Shown: positions 26,706 through 34,980 of the stretch, in pieces
Numbering within the stretch: position 1 is the first letter of the stretch
How the letters are laid out: each line of letters starts with the position of its first letter
Source of the DNA: Parvularculaceae bacterium
GTDB taxonomy: Bacteria > Pseudomonadota > Alphaproteobacteria > Caulobacterales > Parvularculaceae
Length of the DNA: 64,000 nucleotides
Direction of reading: 5' to 3'
Assembly: GCA_021776475.1 (NCBI GenBank)
Contig: JAJFFV010000005.1
Coordinates: 620,001-684,000, forward strand
The notes under the pieces: generated by a model
The model's input: only the letters and a program-made list of their open reading frames with translations
The model's database searches: none
What the model was told of the DNA's origin: nothing
Translations under genes and position numbers: made by a program

Positions 26706-28070
26706 GTGGCAAATGGACCGGCCACCACGGGGCAGGCCAAGTTTCTTGAAGGCGATCTAATGCGGCATGTTGCAATCATGTCGTTCAGCGCCAGTGCCGG
26801 CCTGCTTTCGATATTTGTCGTCGATTTTGTCGATCTTTATTTTATCTCACTTCTCGGGGACGTCTCAAAAACTGCTGCTGTCGGATTTGCCGGGACGCTC
26901 TTGTTTTTTAATATGAGCATATCCATTGGTCTAATGATTGCCATGAGTGCCCTCGCGGCGCGGCGCATCGGTCGCACTGACGCAGAGGCTGCCCGCAAAA
27001 TCGCGACGAGCGTAATCGCCTTCGGCCTCATCGTTAGTATTGTATTCGCAACCTTGTTCTGGATCTTTACGCCGCAACTGCTGGACTTGATCGGGGCAAC
27101 GGGCGAGGCAAAAGCCAACGCGGTTCGTTATTTGCGGATCGTCGTTCCGTCGATGCCAATCGTCGTCGTCGCGATGTGTTGTTCAGGACTGCTGCGGGCG
27201 CATGGCGATGCAAGGCGGGCCATGAATGCGACACTCGGCGGCGGTTTCATCAACGCGCTTCTCGATCCGATCCTTATTTTTGGTCTCGCGTTTGGACTGG
27301 AAGGGGCAGCCTATGCATCCGTCGCTGCTCGAATGGGGATGGCCTATTTTGCGATCGCGCCGATCCTGAAACATTATGGCGGCTTCGCGCCTTTTGATTG
27401 GGATCGGTTTTTGGGCGACTTACCGGCAATTCTAAACATTGCCATACCGGCGGTGCTGACAAATGTCGCAACACCGGTCGGTACCCTCATCGTGATGCGT
27501 TTTATTGCGCCTTATGGAGATTCAGTGATCGCAGGATATGCCGTACTCGGTCGCCTGACACCGCTGGCCTTTTGTGTAATCTTTGCTTTATCGGGCGCGG
27601 TCGGTCCAATTATCGGTCAGAATTTTGGTGCCAACAATTACGCGAGGGTGCGCGAGACTGTGTTCAAGGCATTCATGTTCACCGCCGCCTACAGCCTTGT
27701 CGTCTGGGCGCTGATGCTGTTGAGTGCAGACTTTATCGGACGCCAGTTTGGTCTGTCCAACTCAGGCCGGGATCTTGTAGCTGTTTTCGCCGTCGTGATT
27801 ACACCGCTGTTCTTTTTTAACGGAGCGCTGTTTATCGCCAACGCGGCGTTCAACAACCTAAACCGACCAACCTGGTCGACGATGCTCAATTGGGGCAAAA
27901 ACACTCTTGGTGTTGCGCCTTTTGTTTGGCTCGGGTCAGACTGGGCCGGCGCCTCGGGCGTGCTGGTTGGTCAGGCAATTGGCGGCATTGTGTTTGCCGG
28001 TCTCGGCACTTTTCTGGTTTTTTACCTTGTTGGAGGTTACCAGAGCGGTAAAATCGTTCCCGAGGACTGA
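26706..28070 (+). CDS. MATE-family efflux transporter
   Basis: A protein of 454 residues with twelve helices in two related halves, as usual for MATE. Typical parts are FVDLYFISLLGDVSKTAAVG in the first helix pair, SALAARRIGRTDAEAA, and in the second half GPIIGQNFGANNYARVRE. It uses a Na+ or H+ gradient to export cationic drugs or metabolites, which cannot be fixed from sequence. The start is a GTG at 26706 with AAGGAAC nearby; 189 bp separate it from the divergent lolA. It is followed after 75 bp by the PHA-system gene. Confidence 0.9.
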   Translation: MANGPATTGQAKFLEGDLMRHVAIMSFSASAGLLSIFVVDFVDLYFISLLGDVSKTAAVGFAGTLLFFNMSISIGLMIAMSALAARRIGRTDAEAARKIATSVIAFGLIVSIVFATLFWIFTPQLLDLIGATGEAKANAVRYLRIVVPSMPIVVVAMCCSGLLRAHGDARRAMNATLGGGFINALLDPILIFGLAFGLEGAAYASVAARMGMAYFAIAPILKHYGGFAPFDWDRFLGDLPAILNIAIPAVLTNVATPVGTLIVMRFIAPYGDSVIAGYAVLGRLTPLAFCVIFALSGAVGPIIGQNFGANNYARVRETVFKAFMFTAAYSLVVWALMLLSADFIGRQFGLSNSGRDLVAVFAVVITPLFFFNGALFIANAAFNNLNRPTWSTMLNWGKNTLGVAPFVWLGSDWAGASGVLVGQAIGGIVFAGLGTFLVFYLVGGYQSGKIVPED

Positions 28071-28145
28071 GGCCATTTTTTCTTGCGGACGTTTGCAGAC
28101 ACCGCAGACAATACCTACATGGTATCGCAACCAGGAGATTTGTTT

Positions 28146-28460
28146 ATGGCACGGCCTGTGACCATCATGCTAAAACACGACCTCGGCAGGGATGAAGCCC
28201 GCAAGCGGGTTGAAGAGAATTTCGACAAAATCAAGTCAGCTGTTGCAAATGGTGCACTGTTCCGTTTTCAGGAAGATTGGTCCGGAGACACATTACACTT
28301 TGCTGCAAAAGGGCTAGGCCAAAACATTACCGGTGACATCGATATTTTTGACGAGCATGTGCGGATTATTGTGACGCTGCCGGCGCTGCTTGCTGGTATT
28401 GCAGAATCGATTGCCGGCAACGTCGAGAAACAGGGCCAGATCCTTTTGGAAAAAAGGTAA
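28146..28460 (+). CDS. Polyhydroxyalkanoic acid system family protein
   Basis: A short soluble protein of 104 residues beginning MARPVTIMLKHDLGRDEARKR, with FRFQEDWSGDTLHFAAKGLG and a helical C-terminus (LLAGIAESIAGNVEKQGQ). This matches the small PHA granule/system family often found near PHA loci, though no such genes are in view. The ATG at 28146 follows AGGAG by nine bases. Its stop lies 13 bp from the convergent small membrane gene. Confidence 0.78.
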   Translation: MARPVTIMLKHDLGRDEARKRVEENFDKIKSAVANGALFRFQEDWSGDTLHFAAKGLGQNITGDIDIFDEHVRIIVTLPALLAGIAESIAGNVEKQGQILLEKR

Positions 28461-28473
28461 TGGCCTGAATTAG

Positions 28474-28659
28474 TTACTCATCTTCCTGTAACTTGTCAGC
28501 CTCCAAAACCTGGGCCAACTCTATCGCCTTTTCAGCCTGAGCCGTCGTCGTCGCTGTATTGCCTGTTGCTGGCAAATATGAAAACACGATGCTTGCCAGA
28601 ATTACCAAAACGATGACTGCTATCGTCAAATCAAATACTTTCCTCAGTACAGTAATCAC
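28474..28659 (-). CDS. Small membrane protein 1 of a CRP-box pair
   Basis: A protein of 61 residues starting at a GTG at 28659 after an AGGGAGAG ribosome site. The N-terminus (ITVLRKVFDLTIAVIVLV) matches the second small protein (MTQTLRKAFDLGIAA), and a single membrane helix covers about residues 9-29. The tail is periplasmic or cytoplasmic, rich in Ala, Thr and Glu. The longer frame to 28698 would run through the ribosome site and is rejected. The leader, box and N-terminus match the other copy, so this is one of two paralogues. Function unknown. Confidence 0.75.
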   Translation of the reverse strand: MITVLRKVFDLTIAVIVLVILASIVFSYLPATGNTATTTAQAEKAIELAQVLEADKLQEDE

Positions 28660-28681
28660 TTTCTCTCTCCCTTTAAGTGAC

Positions 28682-28696
28682 GCCAGCCCAGCTGAC
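28682..28696 (-). promoter_or_regulatory. Leader hairpin before small protein 1
   Basis: On the reverse strand GTCAGC, loop TGG, GCTGGC can form a six-pair stem (one G-T pair), just before the AGGGAGAG ribosome site. The same stem with a different loop occurs before the second gene. Confidence 0.5.
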
Positions 28697-28729
28697 AAAT
28701 AAATGTTTAACCGAGTTGTGGCTCAACGC

Positions 28730-28745
28730 TGTGACCGCGATCACA
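28730..28745. promoter_or_regulatory. CRP-type box, TGTGA-N6-TCACA
   Basis: TGTGACCGCGATCACA is a full match to the E. coli CRP consensus half-sites. Its 5' edge is 71 bp from the small-protein-1 start, and a TTAAACAT-like -10 lies about 30 bp downstream of the box centre, which would suit activation at -41.5. Confidence 0.85.
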
Positions 28746-28796
28746 TCGACTGAACAAACTTTGGCTTTTTAGTTGTAAATTAGGGGTGTGTACAAA

Positions 28797-28823
28797 CAAA
28801 AAAACAGGGCCGAAGCCCTGTTG
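28797..28823 (-). terminator. Terminator after small protein 2
   Basis: On the reverse strand ACAGGGC, TTCG, GCCCTGT is a perfect seven-pair stem with a stable tetraloop, followed by seven T. It separates the two small-gene units, so each must have its own promoter. Confidence 0.92.
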
Positions 28824-28869
28824 TAGTTTGGTTGACAAGGAAGGTGTCAGTGGGCGCTGGAAACCAGAT

Positions 28870-29052
28870 TTACTGACCGAGTGAGGCAACCGTAAATGTT
28901 GCTGCCTGTGAGAAGGACACGCTGTCAGTGATTTCAGCAGTTTGTGCTTCAGCGTTGCCGAAGCCAATGCTTGAAACAGCGAAGTTCATGATCACAACCG
29001 CGACTGCTGCGGCTATTCCCAGATCGAAAGCTTTTCTCAGTGTCTGTGTCAT
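28870..29052 (-). CDS. Small membrane protein 2 of a CRP-box pair
   Basis: A protein of 60 residues starting MTQTLRKAFDLGIAAAVAVV, one membrane helix at about residues 10-32, then an Ala/Thr/Ser-rich tail without charge clusters (SFSQAATFTVASLGQ). The ribosome site AAAGGGAGAGAG, the leader hairpin and the CRP box all have counterparts before small protein 1. The C-terminal halves of the two proteins are not similar, so they have diverged or recombined. It lies downstream of the Crp-type regulator and probably belongs to its regulon. Confidence 0.75.
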   Translation of the reverse strand: MTQTLRKAFDLGIAAAVAVVIMNFAVSSIGFGNAEAQTAEITDSVSFSQAATFTVASLGQ

Positions 29053-29075
29053 TGATCTCTCTCCCTTTCAATGAT

Positions 29076-29092
29076 GCCAGCGCCCTGCTGAC
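29076..29092 (-). promoter_or_regulatory. Leader hairpin before small protein 2
   Basis: On the reverse strand GTCAGC, loop AGGGC, GCTGGC. The stem is identical to that before small protein 1 while the loop differs, which suggests that the stem is kept for its structure. Confidence 0.5.
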
Positions 29093-29125
29093 AACAATGA
29101 ACTTAGAGACTTCCCGATAAAGCGC

Positions 29126-29141
29126 TGTGACCACGATCACA
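29126..29141. promoter_or_regulatory. CRP-type box, TGTGA-N6-TCACA
   Basis: TGTGACCACGATCACA, one base different from the other box in the spacer. It lies in the gap between the Crp-type gene stop and the small-protein-2 start, 74 bp from that start. A TAAGTT sequence about 30 bp beyond the box centre is a possible -10. Confidence 0.85.
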
Positions 29142-29218
29142 GGGTTAACTATTTCTTTGCCATGTTTTCTAAGGATATTTTCTATTATATTTCAATAAGT
29201 TAGAAGAATTCAGAGTAA

Positions 29219-29929
29219 TTATACCGCAGCTTCCTCGATGACTTCTTCGAGCAAGTCGGGATTATGAAGGGTAATAAGTCCGTTTGCATTCGTGAGAATG
29301 TTGCCCTCTTCCCATATTCGAAGCTGGCGGTTGACGTTCTCACGCATCAAGCCGGCATGGGCGCCAAGATTGGCCTGGGACAGTTTCAGGTGGATCTTGA
29401 TGCTGCCATCGTCCGCCCCTTGCCCATGTGTATCGGCGAGCCGCAGAAGGGCGCGGGCCAGGCGAGGTGCCGCCTGCATCGTTACGACCTCTTCAACAAA
29501 CATGTCAGTGCGCCGCAGACGCTCACACAAAACGCTGATGATCTGAAGAGCAATGCGCGGGTGCTTTTCGATGAATGGCATAAAATCGTTACGATAGAGC
29601 TGCAACGCTCTGGTTTCTTCCAGGACGAAGGCAGAGGCAGTACGTGGCCCTTCATCAAGCAGGGCGATTTCACCAAGTATGTCACCCGGCCCGAGGAAAC
29701 TTAAAACCGTCTCCTTGCCAGCAGACGAAAAAGTACTGATTTTGATACGACCCGAGAGCAGAATGAACATGCTGTCGCCCTGGTCACCTTGTGCAAATAT
29801 TTCCTTGCGTGATTTGAAATTGACCGCCTTGGCGAGCAAGAATAAATCTTCCAGTTCTTCATCAGTGTAGGCGCTGAAAAAGATATTTTTTTTCAGCTCA
29901 TATTTCAGACTGTCATTCAATTCACTCAT
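29219..29929 (-). CDS. Crp/Fnr-family transcriptional regulator
   Basis: A protein of 236 residues. The cyclic-nucleotide domain (about residues 15-130) has FAQGDQGDSMFILLSGRIKI and the phosphate-binding cassette GEIALLDEGPRTASA with the Glu and Arg that hold the cyclic phosphate. The winged helix near 165-225 has RENVNR in the recognition helix, keeping the Arg, Glu and Arg that in E. coli CRP (RETVGR) read TGTGA. No N-terminal Cys cluster of the FNR type is present, so cAMP-type regulation is likely. Two TGTGA-N6-TCACA boxes lie just downstream. Confidence 0.92.
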   Translation of the reverse strand: MSELNDSLKYELKKNIFFSAYTDEELEDLFLLAKAVNFKSRKEIFAQGDQGDSMFILLSGRIKISTFSSAGKETVLSFLGPGDILGEIALLDEGPRTASAFVLEETRALQLYRNDFMPFIEKHPRIALQIISVLCERLRRTDMFVEEVVTMQAAPRLARALLRLADTHGQGADDGSIKIHLKLSQANLGAHAGLMRENVNRQLRIWEEGNILTNANGLITLHNPDLLEEVIEEAAV

Positions 29930-30009
29930 GCAGTCCTCCGCATGATTTAAAGCGAACTATACAAACATATCTCTACAATCAACATACCCTGATTTGCCGG
30001 GCTGTGTCC

Positions 30010-31308
30010 TCATTCTCCGCGATAGGCGTGCGGCTTGTCCCCGCGTGATAATTCTCTGTATCGCCGGGCCAGAACCGTCTGGCGGTTTTCCAGCGACATG
30101 ACCTTACCATTGATAATAACCGAAACCGGTCGCGTCGACAGTTCAAGCGGATCGCCGTCCCAGACCACAATATCGGCGATTTTGCCTGCCTGAAGAGTAC
30201 CTAGCTGGTTTTCGAGGCCCAGAATTTTGGCACTATTCAAGGTAATCGCGGCAAGCGCCCCTTGGTGCGACATGCCATTGGCAACTGCATTGCCAGCCAG
30301 TTGTGGCAGCAGGCGAACATTATGGACATCGTCGTCGAAGAAACTGACCGTTACACCTGCCGCTTCGAGCCGGGCGGCATTTTCAAGGGTTGCCGCCATC
30401 GTCTCAAATCGCCGCGGCAAGTTGTCTGTTGGATTAATGATGACCGGAATATCCGCGCGGGCCAGCTCGGTAGCAACACGCCAGGCTTCCGAAGCACCGA
30501 CCAACACCAGCTCAAGGCCAAGGTCGTCTTGCAATTTGATCAGCCGTCGAATATCTGGCGCGCTGTGCACTTCAACGAACATTGGCTTTTCGCCCCTGAC
30601 AAAAGGCATCAACGCTTTCAGATCAGCCTGGCTTAAATCGCTGGCCGCAGCCATGTAGCGATATTCTGCTGGATCCTTCGCATAAACAGTTGCTTCTTCA
30701 AGATAGATCCGAAACAGCGACATCATGCCGGTTTTGGTGCCACCGGCGACAGTTGAACCAGAAAATCCGAGAGAAACACTCTGCCCGACACAGGATTTTG
30801 TCACCGGATCGGCACTGCCGGAGAAATCAATCACCGTGCCGCAGCCACCAAACAATTTGCCGCCTGTGGTCGGCGCGACATAAGCCCGGGTCAAACCGGC
30901 GGTCCTGCTGATTGCTATTATCGAACTGTCGGTATTGAGAGCATCTTCTGCATCAAGCGCCGCTGACAACGGAAAATCGTCATCCGCCGACCGCTCTGTT
31001 GCTTCACTGTTGAGGGAGATCTCAACCAGCCCGACGCCGGAGACCGGGGCAAACAGGCCGGGTGTCACCGGCTGTCCTTTCGCGTCAATCACCTGTGCAT
31101 TGGCTGGTGCGACTACATTTGCACCCACCGACACAATTCTTCCATTGTCGATGACCAATGACCCGTTTTGAATGGTACGCGGATTATTTGCTGACCCGGC
31201 AAGATGCAGTTCAGCGTTGATAATTGCAATTGGCTGAGCACTGGCGGGTGTCAGCACTGCGACAGCAAAAGCAGCTATGGCAACACATGTTTTAAGAATA
31301 TGTCTCAT
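30010..31308 (-). CDS. Amidohydrolase-like secreted protein, probably non-catalytic
   Basis: A protein of 432 residues with a signal peptide (MRHILKTCVAIAAFAVAVL..., cut near ASAQ). The N-terminal sandwich and the late DIVVWDGDPLEL segment match the amidohydrolase superfamily, and it resembles its neighbour at 31305. But the usual TPGLIDxHxH is TPGLFAPVSGVG, so the first two metal His are gone, and the later His-rich loop is LVLVGASEAW. Only a His in FVEVHS and the Asp in FFDDD remain. It is coupled by a four-base overlap to the intact paralogue and may be its partner subunit. Confidence 0.85.
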   Translation of the reverse strand: MRHILKTCVAIAAFAVAVLTPASAQPIAIINAELHLAGSANNPRTIQNGSLVIDNGRIVSVGANVVAPANAQVIDAKGQPVTPGLFAPVSGVGLVEISLNSEATERSADDDFPLSAALDAEDALNTDSSIIAISRTAGLTRAYVAPTTGGKLFGGCGTVIDFSGSADPVTKSCVGQSVSLGFSGSTVAGGTKTGMMSLFRIYLEEATVYAKDPAEYRYMAAASDLSQADLKALMPFVRGEKPMFVEVHSAPDIRRLIKLQDDLGLELVLVGASEAWRVATELARADIPVIINPTDNLPRRFETMAATLENAARLEAAGVTVSFFDDDVHNVRLLPQLAGNAVANGMSHQGALAAITLNSAKILGLENQLGTLQAGKIADIVVWDGDPLELSTRPVSVIINGKVMSLENRQTVLARRYRELSRGDKPHAYRGE

Positions 31309-32771
31309 TGACCTGCTCCTCCTGTTGTCCGGTTGGCCTGCTGACCGACTTCAAAATCCATGCGCGGGCTGACAGATGTGTCATCGGCGTCATACATCAG
31401 GGCACCATCAATAAACACCTTCGATGTTTTCGTATAAACTGAGAAAGGATCACCATCCCACACAACCAGATCAGCCATCTTGCCCACTTCAAGTGTCCCA
31501 GTTTTGTCCAGAACACCAAGGGCCTTTGCCGGGTTGGCCGTGATCCATTTTATTGCTTCTTCTGGCGGGATATCGATCCCGATCCGACGACCGTCCGCGA
31601 CCGCCTTAGCAACTTCCTGGTTGAGCCGTTGGATACCAACACCAGAATCAGAATGCATAATAACACAACTGTCAGGTTGATTGTGAATCAGCGCCGCGTT
31701 TTCACGGACCCCGTCATACGCCTCCAGTTTAAAGCCCCACCAGTCTGCCCAGACGGACGCGCAGATGCCATTTTCGGCCAGAATATCAGCTGCCTTGTAT
31801 CCCTCGACAACGTGGTGGAAAGCAGTGACCTGATAGCCAAACTCTTTTGACATATCGATCACCTGCGCCATTTCGTCAGCACGATAGCAGTGCATGTTGA
31901 CCAGAATATCACCCGCCAAAACACCGGCGAGGGTTTCATTTTTTAGATCACGGGTTGGCGCATCCGCTTCCTCGCCGTTGCCAGATTTTTCTGCATAGTC
32001 TTGCCATTTTTTTTTGTAATCCGCTGCGTCAATCCAGGCTGACCTGTAACCAGAGAAATTGGCCATCCGGGTGCTTGGGCCGCCTTTGTTGCCGTATACC
32101 CGTTTGGGGTTTTCACCGCAGGCCATTTTCATGCCGTATGGCGCATCGGGGAATTTCATACCCTGCACTGTTCGTGACGGCACATTCTTGAGAGTAACCG
32201 CCCTCCCACCAAACAAATTTGCGGACCCCGGCAGGATTTGAAGTGATGTAATACCGCCGGCAAGCGCTCGCGTAAATCCTGGGTCGTGGGGCCAAACCGA
32301 ATGTTCGGCCCAGACATTTGCGGTGTTGGGTGAGACAGCTTCATTACCATCGGATGTGGAACTGAACCCCGGCGACGGATAGACGCCAAGATGGGAATGG
32401 TTGTCGATAATCCCCGCGGTTACGAATTTACCGGCACCATCTATGGTCACAACATCGCCCTTGGGTGCATCTATTTTGTCTGCTTTGCCGACCGCTTCGA
32501 TTTTTCCATCCCGGAAGAAAATGGCGCCATTTTCAATCACTTCACCGGTGCTGGTCAGGATCGTTGCCCCGGTGATCACTGTCGGCTCACCAGAATACGG
32601 CTCATAGGTCGAGGGATAGGGGTTGGTCAGCATTGATTGAACGCTGCCGTCAGCATTTTTTTCGTCTTTTTTTTCACCGCTGCCACAGCCGGCCAGAAAA
32701 AGCAGCGCCAGTGCTCTGGTAAGGTGCCTGTTATTTTTTTTCTGACCTTGTGTTCCCACGAAGATTGCCAT
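31305..32771 (-). CDS. Amidohydrolase-family lipoprotein
   Basis: A protein of 488 residues from an ATG at 32771 with GAGAGGGG before it. A signal sequence ends in the lipobox LAGC, so it is lipid-anchored in the envelope. Metal ligands appear in TAGIIDNHSHLGVY (HxH), NMHCYRADEM, AFHHVVEGY and MHSDSG (Asp), so it should be an active metallo-hydrolase of the imidazolonepropionase/prolidase-like group. VVWDGDPFSV closes the fold. The first partner in a two-gene unit with 30010-31308. The substrate is unknown; dipeptides or cyclic amides are possible. Confidence 0.88.
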   Translation of the reverse strand: MAIFVGTQGQKKNNRHLTRALALLFLAGCGSGEKKDEKNADGSVQSMLTNPYPSTYEPYSGEPTVITGATILTSTGEVIENGAIFFRDGKIEAVGKADKIDAPKGDVVTIDGAGKFVTAGIIDNHSHLGVYPSPGFSSTSDGNEAVSPNTANVWAEHSVWPHDPGFTRALAGGITSLQILPGSANLFGGRAVTLKNVPSRTVQGMKFPDAPYGMKMACGENPKRVYGNKGGPSTRMANFSGYRSAWIDAADYKKKWQDYAEKSGNGEEADAPTRDLKNETLAGVLAGDILVNMHCYRADEMAQVIDMSKEFGYQVTAFHHVVEGYKAADILAENGICASVWADWWGFKLEAYDGVRENAALIHNQPDSCVIMHSDSGVGIQRLNQEVAKAVADGRRIGIDIPPEEAIKWITANPAKALGVLDKTGTLEVGKMADLVVWDGDPFSVYTKTSKVFIDGALMYDADDTSVSPRMDFEVGQQANRTTGGAGQ

Positions 32772-33224
32772 GACAGCCCCTCTCTCTTTTATTCTTATGC
32801 CTAAGCATAGCGGCGTCAGGCTTTGACGCAATATGCTCCATGCAAAGAGGGCCAAACCAAGTATTTTGGCCTTTTATCGGCTTGATTTCAACGGCGTTAA
32901 AGGGGTCAGGCGTAGTGGCCCACGCCAGGCGCTGGTGGGAAAACCGTCCAGCGGACAGCGTCTCTAGAGCGACAACCAAACAGGCGATTTTTCGCAAATT
33001 GGGTATAACCTGGTCAACGCGGCACAAATTGTCTCAATTTGAGCTGCTTTGTGGATCACGCAGTGACCAATCCGACAACCATTAAGAACACGATAGCGGA
33101 GAAAAAAAGTTAGTGCTGGCAGTGCATCGTTCATGTGAATCCCCGTTGCGTCCCACAATTACCGATACCACCGAGGTATGAAAAATCCGTTTAGGGCCAC
33201 AATTTCGGGCCCAAAAACCTGTTG
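32772..33224. other. 453-bp gap without a supported gene
   Basis: It lies between the amidohydrolase start and the truB stop. It should carry the promoter for the amidohydrolase pair near its left end. Short frames exist on both strands but show no ribosome site or recognisable product. A GGGCC ... GGCCC inverted repeat near 33194-33212 could be a weak terminator for truB, without a good T tract. In many relatives rpsO follows truB here; I see no trace of it. Confidence 0.5.
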
Positions 33225-34190
33225 TCAGGACGTTACAAAAACTTTCACTGGCTTCAGCTTCAGGCCGTCGAGAGCACAAATCGCGATGGGTTCGTCGTGC
33301 GAGGAGGCGAGGATTGCTGGTATAAACCCCACGTCATTTTCTCTGATGCCTTTGGCAACAGGCGGCGCGACGACCACCATCTGGCCCCGCCGCAGTTTTT
33401 CTGCATCAGCGCCGCTGACAGCAGTAGCAGGCAGATCAGCCAAGGCTTCCTCGATCCCAACAAGCAGGCTGTCAAGGATAGCCTGGTCAAGATCATTTCT
33501 GTCGATGTCAGCACCTAATGGTGTACCAGTCAGATCTTCGAACGTTACCGCCATATCTTCAGTAAACGGACCAACAGCGGTCCGGCGCAGCGACGAGACA
33601 TGCCCTTGTGTACCTAATGCCAGCGCCACATCGCGAATAAGGGCCCTGACATAAGCGCCCTTGCCGGTGACAGCTTCGAAAACGGCGTGATCAGCGTCTA
33701 CAATTTCACTCAGGGAAAATGAGTTTATGGTGATCGCGCGTGCTTCTAGTTGCGGCTTTTCTCCCTCACGCGCGAGATCATAGGCCCGCTCGCCCCGAAC
33801 TTTAATTGCCGAAAAGATCGGCGGCACCTGATCAATTTCGCCGGTAAACTGGTGCAATATTGATCGTATCGCCTCAGCATCAGGGCGAACATCGGACCTG
33901 GCAATGACCTGCCCCTCGCCGTCATCGGTCGTGGTTGCTTCTCCCCATCGGGCCGTAAATCTATAGCGTTTCATCCCGTCTTGAACAAACTGAACCGTCT
34001 TCGTCGCCTCCCCCAGCGCGATCGGCAAAATGCCGGTCGCTAAAGGATCGAGCGTGCCGGCATGACCTGCTTTATTGGCGTTAAACAGCCAGCGGATTTT
34101 TGACACCGCTTGCGTTGACCCTAAATCATATGGTTTATCGAGAACCAGCCAGCCATGAACGGCACGACCGCCTTTGCGCCGTCTGCCCAC
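33225..34190 (-). CDS. truB: tRNA pseudouridine(55) synthase TruB
   Basis: Makes pseudouridine 55 in the T loop of tRNAs. Motifs are HGWLVLDKPYDLGST near the start, the catalytic Asp in GHAGTLDPLATGILP, and RFTARWGEATTTDD. A C-terminal PUA-like part follows. A GTG at 34190 is preceded by AGAGGTG and gives 321 residues; an alternative GTG at 34232 lacks a site. In this genome truB is separated from rbfA by one unknown gene, and infB, rpsO and pnp are not nearby, so the usual operon is broken. Confidence 0.95.
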   Translation of the reverse strand: MGRRRKGGRAVHGWLVLDKPYDLGSTQAVSKIRWLFNANKAGHAGTLDPLATGILPIALGEATKTVQFVQDGMKRYRFTARWGEATTTDDGEGQVIARSDVRPDAEAIRSILHQFTGEIDQVPPIFSAIKVRGERAYDLAREGEKPQLEARAITINSFSLSEIVDADHAVFEAVTGKGAYVRALIRDVALALGTQGHVSSLRRTAVGPFTEDMAVTFEDLTGTPLGADIDRNDLDQAILDSLLVGIEEALADLPATAVSGADAEKLRRGQMVVVAPPVAKGIRENDVGFIPAILASSHDEPIAICALDGLKLKPVKVFVTS

Positions 34191-34223
34191 TATATCACCT
34201 CTGAAGTCACTACTAACGGATGA

Positions 34224-34252
34224 GGGCACCACCGGTTTGGACGGTGATGCCC
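34224..34252. other. Eleven-pair stem-loop between truB and the upstream gene
   Basis: GGGCACCACCG and CGGTGATGCCC (one G-T pair on one strand) flank a seven-base loop. There is no T tract on either side, so it is not a simple terminator; RNA processing or attenuation between the two genes is possible. Confidence 0.5.
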
Positions 34253-34304
34253 TTAAGAAGTTCGAGGTTCAACCATTGGCCCCGGTTGGGGTCAACTATA
34301 AATT

Positions 34305-34871
34305 CTATTCTTCAGATTTTCTGGCCGTTGCGAGCTGTTCTGCGTCGTAGCCATAGTCCAAAAGCAGCCGATCAAGATCGTGGTCGCGCTCATGGATGCG
34401 CGTGAGCAGCACCTTGTTAAACATTGGTGGAATCGGAAACCAATCAGTGTTGCTATCGGACGTTTTCCAGCGGACGAGCAGCATCGGCGCCTTGTCATTC
34501 AGGCCCAGGGCCTTTGATGAGTAAGCAGCATAACCGATTTCAAAGCCTTGATCCTCAAAGCCTGGAAAAAGCCGCATATTGTCAATCTGAGCGGCAGTCA
34601 CCTCAGCTCCTGCGGGCTTTTTGTCAAGCTCGATTTCTGCTTCCGGCTCGCCTTTTTTTGACCTTTTAGACTTACCGGAGGCTTTTTTGACCGGGTCAAT
34701 TTTCTTGATCACCTTCGTCGTTTCCGAAATCTCGTCGGGCGTTTTTTCCTTTGCCTTCAAAGCCGGCACTATGGCCGCATCCAGCTCTTCCTTCAGAGCA
34801 GCTGTCGGATCGTCGGCTCTCGCCCGAAAATCCCGAGTTGTTACCTTTTTCTTGGATTGAAAGAATTTCAT
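34305..34871 (-). CDS. Hypothetical protein with a Lys-rich N-terminal half
   Basis: A protein of 188 residues. The first 95 are rich in Lys, Glu and Asp with stretches such as KKASGKSKRSKKGE and are probably disordered. A compact C-terminal domain of about 90 residues follows (NMRLFPGFEDQGFEIGYAAY, then PMLLVRWKT and TDWFPIPPMFNKVLL). No signal or membrane segment. Its place between rbfA and truB suggests a link to translation or RNA, but that is only context. I do not recognise it. Confidence 0.6.
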   Translation of the reverse strand: MKFFQSKKKVTTRDFRARADDPTAALKEELDAAIVPALKAKEKTPDEISETTKVIKKIDPVKKASGKSKRSKKGEPEAEIELDKKPAGAEVTAAQIDNMRLFPGFEDQGFEIGYAAYSSKALGLNDKAPMLLVRWKTSDSNTDWFPIPPMFNKVLLTRIHERDHDLDRLLLDYGYDAEQLATARKSEE

Positions 34872-34980
34872 GATACCCCGTCCAATTGAACTAATATTTC
34901 CCCAGTCGGAACTCTCTTAACCCTGAAATCCTAGCACAGGCGCTCAAAAATGCCACCCTATTTACAATCATCATGATCCT

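Noticed and set aside
32840-33085. Plus-strand frame of 81 codons in the truB-amidohydrolase gap
   Set aside because: No ribosome site and no family features; overlaps other random frames on the opposite strand.
33194-33212. GGGCC ... GGCCC repeat as truB terminator
   Set aside because: No T tract in the right place on the reverse strand, so it was not listed as a terminator.
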